64,000 nt of DNA from Corbicula japonica (GCA_038501625.1 JAZAYU010000170.1:744001-808000); one strand, 5' to 3'. Counted from the first letter of the stretch, positions 13,701 through 24,894 are shown. Numbers and translations are program-made. The notes: generated by a model from the letters alone, not told the origin.

Positions 13701-16700
13701 TTTTTATTGTTGTTGTTTTTTGCTTTCATCAAAATCTCTTAAATATCGTGTAAGCTATAAAAGAAATTAACAAAACACATCTTCGAATTATTTAGGATGA
13801 AAAACGTACATGCATAACATACACAATGCGAAAGTTTATTTTCAATATGAATGATTTTTCTAATAAAAATTCGCAGATTTTGTTTTTATTTGCTATATAG
13901 ATTTCAGTGTAGCAGAAGTGTTCATGCGTGTTTCTTTTCAAGAGCACGAGATAATTTATTGCAATGCAGATTTGGAGAGAACAAAACAAGCTTCGGTCTG
14001 AAACATTGGGCACTATTTTCATTTTTGGCTCTCGTAATCAAATTGACTAATCAAGAATTAAGATGTATTTTACTCATATTTCAAAATTGAAATGTGCATG
14101 TGTACAAAACATAATCAGACGTAAAATTCACTACTAATTGCTAGCGCGTTTGCGCGATCAACCACGGTGGATCCTCCGCGACATCACGATAGTAATTGGT
14201 TGCCTCTATGACATCCGCTTATCCCCGTAATGAATGTACACCATCACGGTGGAGTGTAAGGCCGGTATTCCATAGTTTCGTGATCTGTGTCCGTGTTCGC
14301 GATTTTTCAGTCACCAAAGATATCGTTGGGTATATTCCATACCTCCGTGTCTGTTCCACATCGCGGACACGAACGTGGACGCGGAGGTATGGAATATACC
14401 CAACGATTTCTTTGGTGAGTGAAAAATCGCGGACACGGACGCGGACACGGATCACACATCACGGAACTATGGAATACCGGCCTAAGTCCGCTCATTGCAG
14501 GGGATGAAAATTACTCTGGTCACAATAAAAAAATCGCGTGTACATGTATTTGCTGTTTTCTACTTTTTATTTGCTGAAGATATTCTTGAAGGATCAGCAA
14601 TTTTCATAATATTATTATTTATTTATAATGGTCTTAATCTGTTGAACAGCAAGACCAAAGGCGCTTCAGAGATGGACCACATTTTCTCCAAAATTTATAT
14701 GAGCTGACCTCTCTAACAAAAATAACGATATTTTAGGGTCTACACGGGAAAACACATGAATTTTTTAAATTTCTTTGACTGAAACCGTTATCAGTTTATC
14801 CAAAACGAATTAATTATCAAAAGAGTGGGTGGGACTGTTGGATCATGTCTAAATGAGGGCTTTCTATCAATATCATTTGATGTCTGTCCTGTCCTTTGGT
14901 AAATGAAGTCACTTTAAAAGTATGAATGGTAGGTCTGTTTGACTTACATATATTAATGGGGAAAAACTATGCAAAAATGGCAGCGATAACCATTTTTTTA
15001 TCCATTTACACTGGCAATGTCCTTGGGGGTAGATTTAACTATAGTATGTAAAGGATAACTAGACAGTCACGTGATGGTAAACTTAATACTAATATGGCAA
15101 ATTCATATGAACTCACCAGTCATGAAACATGTATTTATGAATGGTGTTCAACATTTAAAAAACTTCTAAGGGTTAAAAATATCTTTTCTAAAGGTGGACC
15201 AAAATTGAAGAAAAAATAAATCTATAGGGGGGACTTTTTTCCATTTTTTCTGCTTCTAATGGGGGACTGTCTAATTTGAAAGTGCCTTCCTGGGGTGGGG
15301 TATATGTTTAAATGGAATAGCCCTGATGCATACACTTACCAGGTGCATACATTTACCTGATGCATACACTTATCAGGTGCATACCTTACGGGGTATACAG
15401 CTTTTGTTTTTAATCATACAACAAAACATAGGCCCACATTAAAATTTTTGCAAAACAGGTGACACATGTTTCGTGGATTTAAAATTCTAGAATTTAGGTA
15501 ACATGCTAAATGTTGCATGTTTGTTGAATGTGACATCATTAATGTAATTTTGTGACATCATGAGCAGTTGTTTACATAAGGAAAAGATCTAAAAATTCTT
15601 ACATTTGTGACCAGACTCTTGGATATTCAAACATTTGTCAATAAAAACATTCATTAAAATATCCGAAGGGATATAGAATATAAGTAAACACAGTTGTTTT
15701 CACTCTTTTTCTCTTTTTACATGACGTTTCGGCCATGCGGCCTTTATCAAAATTAATCCTTTTGAATTTAGAATTTGAATGTAAAAGCTAATTTAAAAGC
15801 GATTTGTTTGATTTGATAAAGGCCGCATGGCCGAAACATCATGTAAAAAGAGTGAAAACAACTGTGTTTAATAAAAACATTGTTTTGGTTCCATATTGTA
15901 ATGCACTGATAATCTACATGTTTGTTTTTTATGAAGAGTGGCCATTAAAACTCTGCAAACATAAATAAATGCATCATGGAATGGTTACGCATGTTTACCC
16001 TTTTCGATTGATATATACCAAATCTGACCAGTGTATATCCAGATCAGGCTGCACATCTTATCAGTCTGATTAGGATCTGCAGTGTTTGCTTTCATATTTA
16101 TTTGCTTATTGTCAAGGAATAAGCACACAGTATTGCAATCACAACCAGATAAATGTGCTTGCTGATCTGGATCAGACTGATCACTTGTGTTTCAAGGCGA
16201 ACCATGATGTGAAGTGTTTAATTGAAATAGAAATATTTTTAAAGCATATTTTGCATTAGTGAATGTTTTGCCTAATTTGCACTGAAGAAATTTAACAAAT
16301 ACTCAGTGAGTATTAAATTGTCACTAAGCTAGTACATGTATTCATTTATTAAAATTTTGCAATTTGATTCACATATACTGTAAATAGTGGTGACTACCAA
16401 ATTTAAAAAGTCAGCATTTAAATAAACAGCTATCATTGACTGTATTTACAGATTGGTCAGTTTGTTTTGGACATGAAGGATAAGAGAAATGTGGACAACT
16501 TCCCTATCTGGAAGATAGAGAGCCAAATCTTGCTGAAGAAGTATGAACCAGTCATCAAAACCGGCCGTCTGCTCCACAAACCAGTCAAAACTGTAAGTAG
16601 TAAACAAAGAGCTAACCCAATTAATGCAATTGACTCTCCTATCTATAACATGTAGTTAGAGCCACAATTGCAAACGTTACATTTATTTACTGAATCGGCA

Positions 16701-19700
16701 GGTCTTTTTCTGTGTTTGGGGGAAAAAGGCCCTGTTAGCTCATAAAGCTTTAATGTGAAACTGATATGATCTGCATGGCAGCACAAACCTCATTTCAAAG
16801 AGACTTACTTTGAAAATAGCTAGAATTCTACTTAAGTTAGATGCAATTGAACTCAAAGGTTTTATCAGAATTGACAAACTAATTGCTATAACAAAGGCGG
16901 GCTACTTGTATTACAGACTTATGGACTTAATAATAATATGTACATGTTAAACTTGTTTCTTCTCTAAAAAGAAATCAGCATTAAAAAACAAGTGGGTGCC
17001 TCAGTTACCCATGGTATGCTTACATGATTTCAGTATCGAGGTTACAGAGAGATTTCCAAACACTATATTCCCATTGAGGTGAAACGAAGACTGGAAATCC
17101 CAGGCGAAGAACATGTCGAAGTTACTGAAGAAACAAAACCAAAAATCTCCGTGGATCAGAGGTAACTTCAAAATGAACTTTACTTTGTTTCACTTTTAAT
17201 ACAATGAATTTATGTAATCACAAGTTTCTGAATTTAATTTAACACTTATAGCATTGTATGTAAAAATGTAATGAACTTCCCTTTCTTTCAAAATATTTCA
17301 GTCAATTTATTGTTCATGGGAATGTCATACTGAATTAATTATCTGAAAAGAGAACAGTGTAGACCAGACAGAGCAGATTGGCTAGCTGATCTTGGTCTAC
17401 ACTAGTCACAGATGTGACTTATGCAGAAAGTGATGTGGCTGATACACACACTGTTTTTACACAAGCTTAGACGACACACCCCATTTTGATGAACTCTGCA
17501 TAATTTGTTCATTTCACAATTCAAGTTGAAATCCACTTGCAATGCCATTGGTGAAGACAGGTGTATAACAAAAGGGTCTTAATGAAAGTAATTTGTCTAG
17601 CAAGATAGATTTTGTCTTCTTGTTGGACAAAATCGATATCAATATTCTTATTTGATCAAAAGACTGTATTGATCAATCTTATGTTTTTTGCAGCATGGAA
17701 GAGGAGTATGAAAAAAGTCCGTTATTACGACATTTCTATGTTTACATGCAAGTCTTCCTCAGTCAGGCCCTTGAACCAGGATTTTTGGATGAGGTCCGAA
17801 AAACTAAAGGTGTGTGACAAGCATTTAATATTATAATGTTACTTTCACAACCAAATAACAGGAACAATGGTAGGCCTAAAATTTGACATCATCAGAATAG
17901 TACCGGTAATCAAACTATGGTAAGCTCTGCACTTGTGGCCCAAACCAACTCCATTCTGTATGTTATTGTAACATATCAATCAGCAATTATGTATGTTTAA
18001 ACCAGTTGTTAATTGATACAGCAGAGCACCGATATATCATGGCTAGTGGGGTCCATACCTTCAAGCCGTAATGTTATTGTATCTGTGAAATACAACAAAG
18101 GAAATTGTCCCATTAACAATTGGTTAGAACACTTGCAGTTAGATGATTAAAAAATAAGTAATAAATACAGATACACCTTCATTGCTTGGGCGAACAGTGT
18201 AGATCCAGATCAGCCGGCACATCCTTGCCATCCGATCAGGATCTGCACTGTTCGCTTTTTGATTTGTTAGGGTTATTTCTGACCAAAATGTGACCAGTGC
18301 AGATCCTGATCACATGGCATGGATGTGCTGGCTGATTTGGATCTATACTGGTGCACATATGTAAAAATGTGTATATATGGAGGAAAGGGTTAAAGAAACA
18401 AAATAATTATATACTGACCATAATATATTGGATATATACCAGATAGCCATACATCAGAGTTCTACTGCATTTCTCACAAAATAAGAAATAAAAACTTGAT
18501 TAGTTTTAAGTGTTCTTGTTATAAAATTCTAGATCCCACTTATATGTTCCCGTTGGGAGAGATAGACAAAATCATCGATCAGAAGAAAACTAACATGGAA
18601 CGTAAAGTGAAATGGACGGACAAGATTAAGGTAAGTAAAGCTGCTGACAGATGATACAGCTACTTTAACCCTTTTAAATGATAAGTACAGTATTTGTCAA
18701 ATTTGTGACCTACGAAGACCTGTGTAGACCCTGATCCTATACATCCACACAGTCAGATCAGGGTCTGCAGTTTGCTTTTCAGTTGATATCTGTTAAACAC
18801 AATTGTAGGCAAATGACTGGCTGACATTAATAGAAAGGAAGGTCCATTACAATAGTTCAGGAGGTATGTGGTTCAGCCATTGGATAAAGCCACCTTGGTG
18901 AAATGGATGAGGTAATGAGCTGCCAGTCACAGGTGTTAAATGGACACATGTTCAATTTTTTGAGGTGCAGCCTTATCAGGATCTAACTTCTAAGTAGTTC
19001 ACTTCTTTATCAGAAATAACCTTATGAATCTGAAACTGACAAGTTAAGATCCTGATAAGAGTACACAGGTGTCACTCTCATAAAACTAGTAATGTTGAAA
19101 GTCTTCCTGGGTACATAATGTCCAATTGCACATATTGTACAAGTAAATCTATTTCAAATGCAATGTAATATGAATCCTGTTTAAAAAAAGCATTAATACA
19201 GGATAACTTTTTTTTATCAAATGCCTCAAAGTAAACTTAAAACTGAGGTTTGAGTATGTAATAATATTTTCAGGATGCTTTGAAGAGATGCCCCTATCTT
19301 CGTGAAGTGAATAAACCAGGGGACAAGAAAAAGTGCGAGGTAACTTATACCTTAGAGATTTTTCAATGATAAGTGTTAAGGCCGCAAACCATGATCTTAC
19401 CTTAAATGTTAAGATCACGCTTAGGGTTTAAAGGAAGGAAGAAATCCCTTGCATCAATTTGCAACTCATGAAAATACATCTGACATACTTCACAAAAGCA
19501 TTCACCTTCATAGTGTATAACAGTGTGCTTAGAACTACAGACCATACCTCTAAGGTCTGTGTCATACATGGGATCTAAATGTCAAAATTTACATAAAGTT
19601 AGTTTCAGGAATCAGGAGCATAATTTTGCAATGATCAGTGATCTAAAATTAATTGTTTTATCAAACATTCGACAAATGCTCATTTAAGCAAATTAGAGTC

Positions 19701-22700
19701 ACAACCTGATGTTGAAAGTCAAGATCATATTTGGACCTTAAAAGATCAAATTTTGTGAAAAATCATGCATGTGGCATTATTACTTCAAAACTTCTTAGTG
19801 GGCTCTAGCCGAACTTCAGAAAATGTCCAGCATATCAAGTATTTAAAACAGCCTCAAAATAAAATGTTCAGAAATGAACACAGTTACTATCCTAACATTT
19901 TTATGTTACAGGCCGTAGTAGAGAGTGAAGAGCAAGTAGAAGAGTCGGTATTTCTGTTTGGTTCAGATTATAATCCAGACACCCTCAAGCAGTCTGGAAC
20001 TAGTCATCCCTGCCAGGTAAGAGCCTATCTTTGGCTTGTAATCCCCAAAATCACGCTGAACTACAGATGAGATTAACACTTGTAATCATTATGTGTCGGA
20101 CTTTGAAATACTTTTCCCAAAGTTTTCTTATAATATAACCATCAACAAATCTATTGAAGTAAGGACAGTGTACCCACATATTACAAGCTGATTGGTTTAG
20201 AATATTAAAGCCAAATATTGATGGAATTGTGAATGTCATTATCTCAAAAAATCTGCTCATAAATGTATTTTCACAAGTTTAACATTTCTATTTTCAAATT
20301 ACTTTTATTATTTCTGACTCCTCACTTCTTACAAGACTTTTTGCGAAGTCATTTTTATGCTCCTTTTTAAAATTGTCATTTCATTTTCAAGTGCAACATC
20401 TTTATTAGTAGGAACAAATGTTTTATATACTAGATATTACACCAGTGCTGGATAGTCATCTTACATCCGTACGAAAGATGTGGCTTGAATGATTACATAT
20501 TTGAAGTATTGAATCACATGTTTTGACATATGTCTTAAATAAAAGTTTAATTCATGGTACATTACAAGGCTATTTCAAAAATCAAAGGTCAGTTATATAG
20601 AAAAATGAAATGGATAATTATGTAGTATTGTAACCAAAAAATGTCTTATTATGTGTGCTTGGTTTTGATGGAAAAATCAGCAAAGCTTTTTCCCACACAA
20701 AAACCATTCCATTGGTTGTGATTGTTCCCTTCTGAACCTGGCACACGAAAAAGATTTCTATTATCTTCAAAGTTCATAGCGGTGTTCATCATGTATAACA
20801 TTAAAACAAAAATTACTGTACTTAGCATTTACTGCACTTACAATTTAATAATGGCGCTGTATTCTTCTTCCAGGAATTCAAGATTGGTAAAACGGCAATA
20901 AAGTACATCACCACATATCACCAGCTGTGCCATTTTAGATACAACCTGTATGACAAATGCTTAGCAAAGGTAACCACAGTTTCTAGTTTGCTAGACCAGC
21001 TTCTACTGGATAGCTCAGCCCCTCTCAGATATTTTAGCCCCTCACAAATAGTTCAGCCCCTCCCAGATAGCTAAGACACTCCCAGATAGCTCGGACACTC
21101 ATAGATAGCTCAGTCCCTCCTACATATCTCCACCCCCTCCCATATAGCTCTGCCCCTTGAAGATTGCTCAGCCCTCACTGATAGCTCAGCCCCTAGATAG
21201 CTCAAACACCTCCCAGATAGCTCAGCTCCTCCTAGATAGCTCTGCCCCTCCAATATAGTTCAGCCCTCCCAGATAGCTCAGCCCCTCCTAGATAGCTCTG
21301 CCCCTCCAATATAGTTCAGCCCTCCCAGATAGCTTCGCCCCTACAAGATATCTCAGCCCCCAGGATAGCTCAGCTCCCAGATAGATCAGTCCTCCAAGAT
21401 AGCTCTCCCCCCTTACCCATCACACACCCCCACCCATAAAATCAGTTTTATAATTAACTTGCCCGAAAAGGGCTTTTGCAGTATATTAAAAACTAGTGAA
21501 AGGGTGTGGGACAGCTTGGGTAATATGACAAACAGACTGTCAATATATCCTCATATGCCCTGTCAAGATAACAAATAACTACATTGTAAATATTATAAAT
21601 ATTTTATTCAAACTTCATACACTGACAGAGCACATTGGTAGGTAGTGCAGTGTGCAAGAACAATAACTCTACCTTGCCTATTTTTAGAGTTATTCCACTT
21701 TATCAGAATTACTTGATAAATTTTGTCTGAAGCTTAACTCCAAAACTTTAAAGGATTTCCTCTTCAGGTGTAATATACGAAAGAACAACCTTCAGGTAAC
21801 TTTTTTCCGGCGGGGGGATTGAACATGTGTAACATGGCTCTTGTAAATATTAAGATTAATTGTTGCTTGTATTGTGTCGAGTAAAGTGTTATAAAATAAA
21901 TCCCAGCAAAAAAGCCATGTTAAAGCTTATATTTCTAAGCATAATATAATTATTAGAATGATTTCATGCCCTTTGATGTTGTCTGTGCCAGAGTCCCTGT
22001 GAAATTAAATGATACCATGGTCTTTTGAGATTTCAAAAGTGCTATGAAGCTTATCAACCACTAGGGATTAAACGATGATCGATTATAATTAGGGATTAAA
22101 CGATGATAGATTATAATAAAAAATCAATCGTTTTTAGGATCAATTTTCGATAATCGATTACAAAGTTTAATAATCTATCATCGGTTTTTTGCTGTTCTTT
22201 AAGCAGCTCACAAGGAAGATCACTGTATCAGAACAAAAACAGTGTTTGATATATGACATAGATCAGTGTTATTATGGTTTTAAGTAAGCTTTGGAATATG
22301 TTCTCCCACTAAGTATATCAAGAAAAGGACTCCTGTACCTACACCATATGCTCATATCAGATACGGTTACAAATAACAATACAGGCAGCCTGTGGGCTAG
22401 AAGTATGGTTCATGTAAATGCTAATTCATACCAGAAAATACACCGATATCCTTTTGGGATAATACAGCAGTTCTATACAGGGCCCTCATTTCACGATGGT
22501 AGGGACCAAATTTTGACCCCATTCCCATCCCCAATTAATTTTTTTCCTATTTCTTAAACAAATTCCCCTCTAAAATTTCTTGTGTGTTTTGCATGCCTTA
22601 AGCAGAAGATTCTTAACAATATCATTTTGAAATTTGCTTTTTTGCAAAATAGAAAAAAATGCATTATCATAACAAATTATGAGTATGTTTGTTGCTAGAA

Positions 22701-23850
22701 TATTAAACAAAAAATTCCTAAAAATAAAATTCTTCTTTATTAAAGCATGTACATTGTTATTGTAAATGCTTCGATTATATAATCGATGATTGATCAAAAA
22801 CGGTGGTTCGATTATTTCCGATGATCGAATATGATTTTTGTCTGATTATGAAACCCTATCTACCACTATGAACTTAAATGATTCCACAGTAAGGCATGCT
22901 CTGTTTGTGTTTAGATCAAGTTGATTCGGGACAGCCAGGAAGGTGTGGAGGTTGAAAAAATCATGGACGAGTGTCTTGGCAACAAAGGATGGGTGCTACA
23001 GGTGAGAGCTTCCTTTGATTCAGATGTATTTATTTTATATCATTGTGAAGATGAAGAAAGATGTTTTAAGTTATTTAACTCCTGCTGTAATGAATAATTT
23101 CTGGGTTGAATGTGTTCTCTTGCTAGATGTATGGATAAGAATCAGTAGTTCACCAGGATTGAAGCTGCTGGAGAATCCAGATCACTCAGCTTTATCTGTG
23201 ACAGTTGAAACTTATACTTTACTCAATGAACTATGCCTGTTACCCATTGGTAAACAGTAGATCCAGATCAAGCAGCATATCAGTGCCATCTGATCAGGAT
23301 TTACATTGTTCTTTTTAAGATTCATTAGGTTATTTATAAATGAAGATGCCAAGACTTTGATGTGCAGGCTGATCTGGCTGTACACTGGTTGCACTTGACC
23401 TGGCCTTCCTTAGAAAACACGTCTGTCTCATGCAGCAAGAACAGCAACCAGTGTAGACTTCTATCAAACCACATAGATATGCAGACTTACATACACTTTA
23501 GCAGACTTTTAAGATCCATAAATATACGCAATTTTAATAGCAACAGATCTCTGTTTGTCATTTGACTCAATTAAGGCCCCTTTTCCATATTTCGGGTACC
23601 AGGTACTCTACTGCTCTGAAATGTAATGTGTTTGACAATGCTGCACATTTAGAATATTAAATGTTTTCATTTTAAATTTTGATTTTAAAATATGTTTAAC
23701 TTATTGTTAAAGTTGTTCTCTAAAATAAATTGTCACATCAATGAAGAACCATAAGTGTACAGAATTTCTTTATTCACAGGTTAAATTACATGTTATTATT
23801 CTTTCTTTCAGAACTTTGAAGACTTCATGACACTTGTTGAAATTGTGTGA
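1768..23850 (+). CDS. 3' part of a 14-exon host gene, DUF4211-like (QSER1/PRR12/CCDC82-type) protein
   Basis: Exons: 1768-1883, 2723-3032, 3605-3751, 4234-4358, 8895-9090, 16452-16592, 17034-17161, 17694-17809, 18533-18630, 19274-19339, 19912-20016, 20874-20969, 22915-23001, 23812-23850. Each has AG before it and, except the last, GT after it. Phases match at every junction and the sum, 1770 nt, is 589 codons plus the TGA at 23848-23850. The 5' end lies outside the window. The N-terminal part seen is Lys/Ser- and Pro-rich low complexity. Next come a module with 'VGDFVLE...IWRYKRGGLIQKYE', a Thr/Ser/Gln-rich linker, a second similar module ('IGQFVLDMK...FPIWKI...LLKKYEP'), and a helical, Cys- and Lys-rich C-terminus. 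The layout recalls the DUF4211 C-terminal region of animal chromatin-associated proteins. That assignment is from memory of the family; the exon structure is seen directly. Nuclear function is inferred. Confidence 0.8.
2723..3032 (+). CDS. Low-complexity exon with PAQPAK(T)SPNK repeats
   Basis: This is the second visible exon of the host gene. It encodes four 15-16 residue repeats of the form M-P-A-Q-P-A-K-T-S-P-N-K-G-E (nt about 2780-2950), followed by a short Thr run. Acceptor 'tttccag' is at 2722 and donor 'gtatgt' at 3033. It enters one base into a codon and leaves at a codon boundary. The repeats suggest a disordered linker that could vary in copy number between individuals. Confidence 0.8.
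3605..4358 (+). CDS. Exon pair encoding module 1 of the DUF4211-like protein
   Basis: Exons 3605-3751 and 4234-4358. Module 1 contains G-D-F-V-L-E, then I-W-R-Y-K, L-I-Q-K-Y-E and, after the intron, D-W-W-A-C-F-A-H-K-Y. I chose acceptor 'acttgtag' at 4233 over the nearby 'ttttcag' at 4240: it joins a phase-0 donor ('gtgagt' at 3752) and keeps the frame, whereas the other acceptor needs a weaker donor two bases earlier. The second exon leaves in phase 2, as does its counterpart at 17034-17161. Confidence 0.75.
4457..8368. mobile_element. Satellite-cored non-autonomous transposon (outer, 'ATGCTCCCC' type)
   Basis: The left end reads 'attatgctcccccc' followed by a small hairpin and a (GTCC)n run at 4500-4550. 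The right end reads 'ggggagcataacccgtctctgacggctcttgtt'. The core is a tandem array of about 148 bp ('...gtccggggcatatctcacaaagtataagagttatgaag...') at about 4640-5443, resuming at 7714-8200. The gap is a second transposon inserted inside the array. No transposase frame is present. It lies in the intron after exon 4234-4358. Confidence 0.75.
5451..7706. mobile_element. Satellite-cored non-autonomous transposon (inner, 'GCTCACCTGAG' type)
   Basis: The left end is 'ttagctcacctgagca' and the right end 'ctcaggtgagcg...ggccctcttg'. It interrupts the 148-bp array of the outer element, and the seven bases 'ttgattt' stand on both sides (5444-5450 and 7707-7713), consistent with a target-site duplication. 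After a unit related to the 166-bp satellite (about 5680-5810), the core is a roughly 136-bp tandem repeat (6300-6860, nearly identical copies) followed by more diverged copies to 7640. Short open frames recur once per repeat and are artefacts. No transposase is encoded. Confidence 0.75.
8407..8575. repeat. Foldback MITE copy ('gtagatccagatca' family)
   Basis: It begins near 'gtagatccagatcagc' and closes with an inverted, diverged version ('gctgatccggatcagt'), with 'gatcaggatctgcactgtt' inside. One of at least seven copies in this window; the clearest copy is at 18187-18357. Confidence 0.6.
8895..9090 (+). CDS. Thr/Ser/Gln-rich linker exon
   Basis: The exon follows 'ttttcag' and ends at 'CAG|gtaaac'. 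It starts with the last base of a split codon and ends in phase 0. The encoded stretch is dominated by Thr, Ser, Asn and Gln, then becomes acidic (E-R-M-Q-E-Q-E). It links the two modules of the host protein and has no recognisable fold. Confidence 0.75.
9428..9667 (+). other. Possible ORF of unknown origin in a CpG-containing island
   Basis: A 79-codon frame starts 'MMANRFSFEISKEDIQKWM'. It lies in a short stretch (about 9290-9700) with more CpG than its AT-rich surroundings, inside the intron after exon 8895-9090. An antisense frame of similar length covers the same bases, so openness alone proves little. It may be a fragment of an old transposon or retrocopy. I do not recognise the protein. 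Confidence 0.15.
10108..12544. mobile_element. Outer satellite-cored transposon, interrupted by a relative
   Basis: The left end is 'tagctcacctgtcacg' with a hairpin ('cacgtagtgacaaggtgagc'). The right end is 'gacaggtgagcgacc...ggaccctcttgt'. The core holds diverged copies of the 166-bp satellite at 10340-11090. A second element with related termini (11123-12444) sits inside it, because the outer right terminus appears only after the inner one ends. Similar bases ('tgtattt') lie near both ends but not flush with them, so the target-site duplication is uncertain. Confidence 0.65.
11123..12444. mobile_element. Inner satellite-cored transposon with 9-bp flanking repeats
   Basis: It starts 'ttaagctcacctgagcc' and ends 'ctcaggtgagcg...ggccctcttgt'. 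The nine bases 'ttaattttt' flank it at 11114-11122 and 12445-12453; one of the nine may be chance, leaving an 8-bp duplication of hAT-like size. The core is about seven copies of a roughly 145-150 bp unit ('...gtgatcaaggtcaaggtcactgttgctaaaaatag...'). No coding capacity. Confidence 0.75.
12546..14256. other. AT-rich intronic stretch
   Basis: No exon, repeat or conserved-looking frame recognised. Short frames at 13792-14090 overlap on both strands and have no supporting features. Confidence 0.4.
14260..14482. mobile_element. 223-bp foldback MITE with TAA flanks (PIF/Harbinger-like)
   Basis: The terminal inverted repeats begin 'ggccggtattccatag' and extend almost to the middle of the element ('...ttgggtatattccatacctccg' against its complement). 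The trinucleotide TAA occurs immediately outside both ends (14257-14259 and 14483-14485), the TSD type of PIF/Harbinger elements. Frames on both strands here are products of the palindrome. Confidence 0.7.
14486..15684. other. Intronic stretch without recognised features
   Basis: AT-rich sequence with a few short direct repeats, such as 'gatgcatacacttaccaggtgcatac' variants near 15325-15385. No exon seen. Confidence 0.4.
15685..15870. repeat. Foldback repeat with GGCCGCATGGCC arms
   Basis: The arms, 'taaacacagttgttttcact...' from 15685 and '...agtgaaaacaactgtgttta' ending 15870, are nearly perfect complements. They include 'gtttcggccatgcggccttta'. A spacer of about 60 bp separates them, and the left arm has a short insertion in its T/C run. 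Probably a small MITE in the host intron. Confidence 0.65.
16025..16200. repeat. Foldback MITE copy ('gtagatccagatca' family)
   Basis: A diverged copy: 'gtatatccagatcaggctgcacatct' at the left and an inverted 'gtgcttgctgatctggatcag' at the right. It lies about 250 bp upstream of exon 16452-16592. Confidence 0.55.
16452..17161 (+). CDS. Exon pair encoding module 2 of the DUF4211-like protein
   Basis: Exons 16452-16592 and 17034-17161. Motifs G-Q-F-V-L-D, F-P-I-W-K-I, L-L-K-K-Y-E-P and, after the intron, Y-R-G-Y...H-Y-I-P-I-E-V align with module 1. Both pairs start in phase 0, have a phase-0 internal intron at the matching position and end in phase 2, the pattern expected of exon-pair duplication. 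Donors are 'gtaagt' and 'gtaact'; acceptors 'ttacag' and 'tttcag'. Confidence 0.8.
17356..17455. repeat. Short foldback MITE copy ('gtagatccagatca' family)
   Basis: It contains 'gaacagtgtagaccagacagagcag' and an inverted 'gctagctgatcttggtctacac'. A shortened or internally deleted copy. Confidence 0.45.
17694..23850 (+). CDS. C-terminal exons of the DUF4211-like protein
   Basis: Seven exons (17694-17809, 18533-18630, 19274-19339, 19912-20016, 20874-20969, 22915-23001, 23812-23850) encode a mostly helical segment. It includes 'LLRHFYVYMQVFLSQALEP', a Lys-rich stretch with K-W-T-D-K-I, the Cys-containing pieces R-C-P-Y-L and K-K-K-C-E, 'YHQLCHFRYNLYDKCLAK', and the closing motif C-L-G-N-K-G-W-V-L-Q-N-F-E-D-F. 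TGA is at 23848-23850. This is the most conserved-looking part of the protein and the part I most associate with the DUF4211 family. Confidence 0.75.
18187..18357. repeat. Foldback MITE, best copy of the 'gtagatccagatca' family
   Basis: Starts 'gggcgaacagtgtagatcca' and ends '...gatttggatctatactggtgc'. The outer arms ('gatcagccggcacatcc' and 'ggatgtgctggctgat') are near-perfect complements. An inner pair ('gatcaggatctgcactgtt' and 'gaccagtgcagatcctgatc') is also complementary, so the whole element can fold into one long hairpin. It lies in the intron between exons 17694-17809 and 18533-18630. Confidence 0.7.
18700..18785. repeat. Partial foldback MITE copy
   Basis: Contains 'gtgtagaccctgatcctata' and 'cagatcagggtctgcag', recognisable as a fragment of the same foldback family. 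Confidence 0.4.
20998..21420 (+). repeat. Minisatellite of 'gatagctcagcccctcc' units
   Basis: About twenty imperfect copies of a 17-20 bp unit, C-rich on the plus strand, directly after exon 20874-20969. Units vary in length and sequence. It is intronic and likely to vary in length between individuals. Confidence 0.8.
21600..21850. repeat. Decayed copy of the 148-bp satellite element
   Basis: 'gtagtgcagtgtgcaagaac', 'ataactctaccttgcct' and 'agagttatt' match the core of the 4457-8368 element at lower similarity. The copy ends near 'ggcggggggattgaacatgt'. Confidence 0.5.
22066..22860. mobile_element. Possible hAT-like non-autonomous element
   Basis: The left side carries two direct copies of 'agggattaaacgatgat' followed by repeated CGATNATCG-like palindromes. 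The right side near 22770-22858 carries inverted, diverged versions ending 'gaaaccctatc'. This style of terminus resembles hAT elements that start with a form of TAGGG...AACGAT. Ends and TSD could not be fixed. Confidence 0.35.
23258..23455. repeat. Foldback MITE copy ('gtagatccagatca' family)
   Basis: 'gtagatccagatcaagcagc' near the left and 'gtgcaggctgatctggctgt' at the right, with 'ctgatcaggatttacattgtt' between. It lies in the last intron of the host gene. Confidence 0.5.
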
Positions 23851-24300
23851 ACTTTGAAAAAGATGCTGATGCAATGATCCGAGAAGCAGTTACATCTGAT
23901 GCAATGATCTCAGAAGCAGTTACATCTGATGCTATGCAAACATCAGACAGATTGATGGCATTTTCAGACTGCTCGATTCAGACAGAATGTTCAAAATATG
24001 TTAGTTTGTGAAATGGACGCTGATGAAATGATCACCAAACCATCAGCAGCAGAAATGAGTGTTGAACATGTTCAAATAAACAAAAAACATCATCTGATTT
24101 TGTTACATTTTAGACAGACAGTCGGTCTTCATAGATACACAGAGATGCCTTTGCTCACCTATGTGATTGTTGTATTTGGCGAGCAAGAACTTCCATGCAA
24201 GTTTCTTTTAGAAAATCTTGACTTGTCACATAAAGGAACAGCAGTATATCTCCTTATTGCAGTGGCACTCGTATAATGCCAGATAAAATTAAGGTTTAGA
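23851..24300 (+). other. Probable 3' UTR of the DUF4211-like gene
   Basis: It follows the TGA at 23848-23850. A direct repeat ('atgcaatgatc..gagaagcagttacatctgatg') occurs near 23870-23930. AATAAA occurs at 24075-24080 and is the first plausible polyadenylation signal. The true transcript end is unknown. Confidence 0.4.
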
Positions 24301-24894
24301 TTTAGAAGAGATGGATGGTTGTTGTTTGTTGTTTAGCAGAAGAAAGCCATGATGTAAGATTGAACCTCATACATTTATCTAGCATTTTCAATCTTTGGTC
24401 TGAAATTAACAACAGTAGTGCAAAAGAATATGAAAATCACCATATTCTAAAAAAATGACTACTGAAGACACTGGGTGCAGTCTAGATGAAAGTACACATT
24501 TATGTTCTCTAAAAAGAGTTTTCTCTGACACCATGATGAAGAGATGTCTACATGTCTACATCTCACTTTTCAATAATTTTGTTTTCTTTTTTCATTTGTT
24601 AATCTGTTTCAATCAAAGTAAATTTTAATATGACAGTAACAGTTCGTCTATTATATAAGACTTTTTATTCAGCTTGGCAGAGGACACGTCTTCTCATGTT
24701 ATGGCTCTGTTATCTGTGGCATTATAGATCTGAAAGGATAAATGTGAGCCTTGTAATACTTTGTATTCATGTATAGTCTGATTTTAACCCATTACCAGCG
24801 AAGAGTTAATGACAAAGGTTGTGCTGAAATTAGTGAAGCTTATATATGTATATATAGTGTTGAACTTTACTTCATGGATACAGCTTTCATCCCT

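Noticed and set aside
14196..14507. Overlapping frames of 62-103 codons on both strands
   Set aside because: Produced by the palindromic TAA-flanked MITE.
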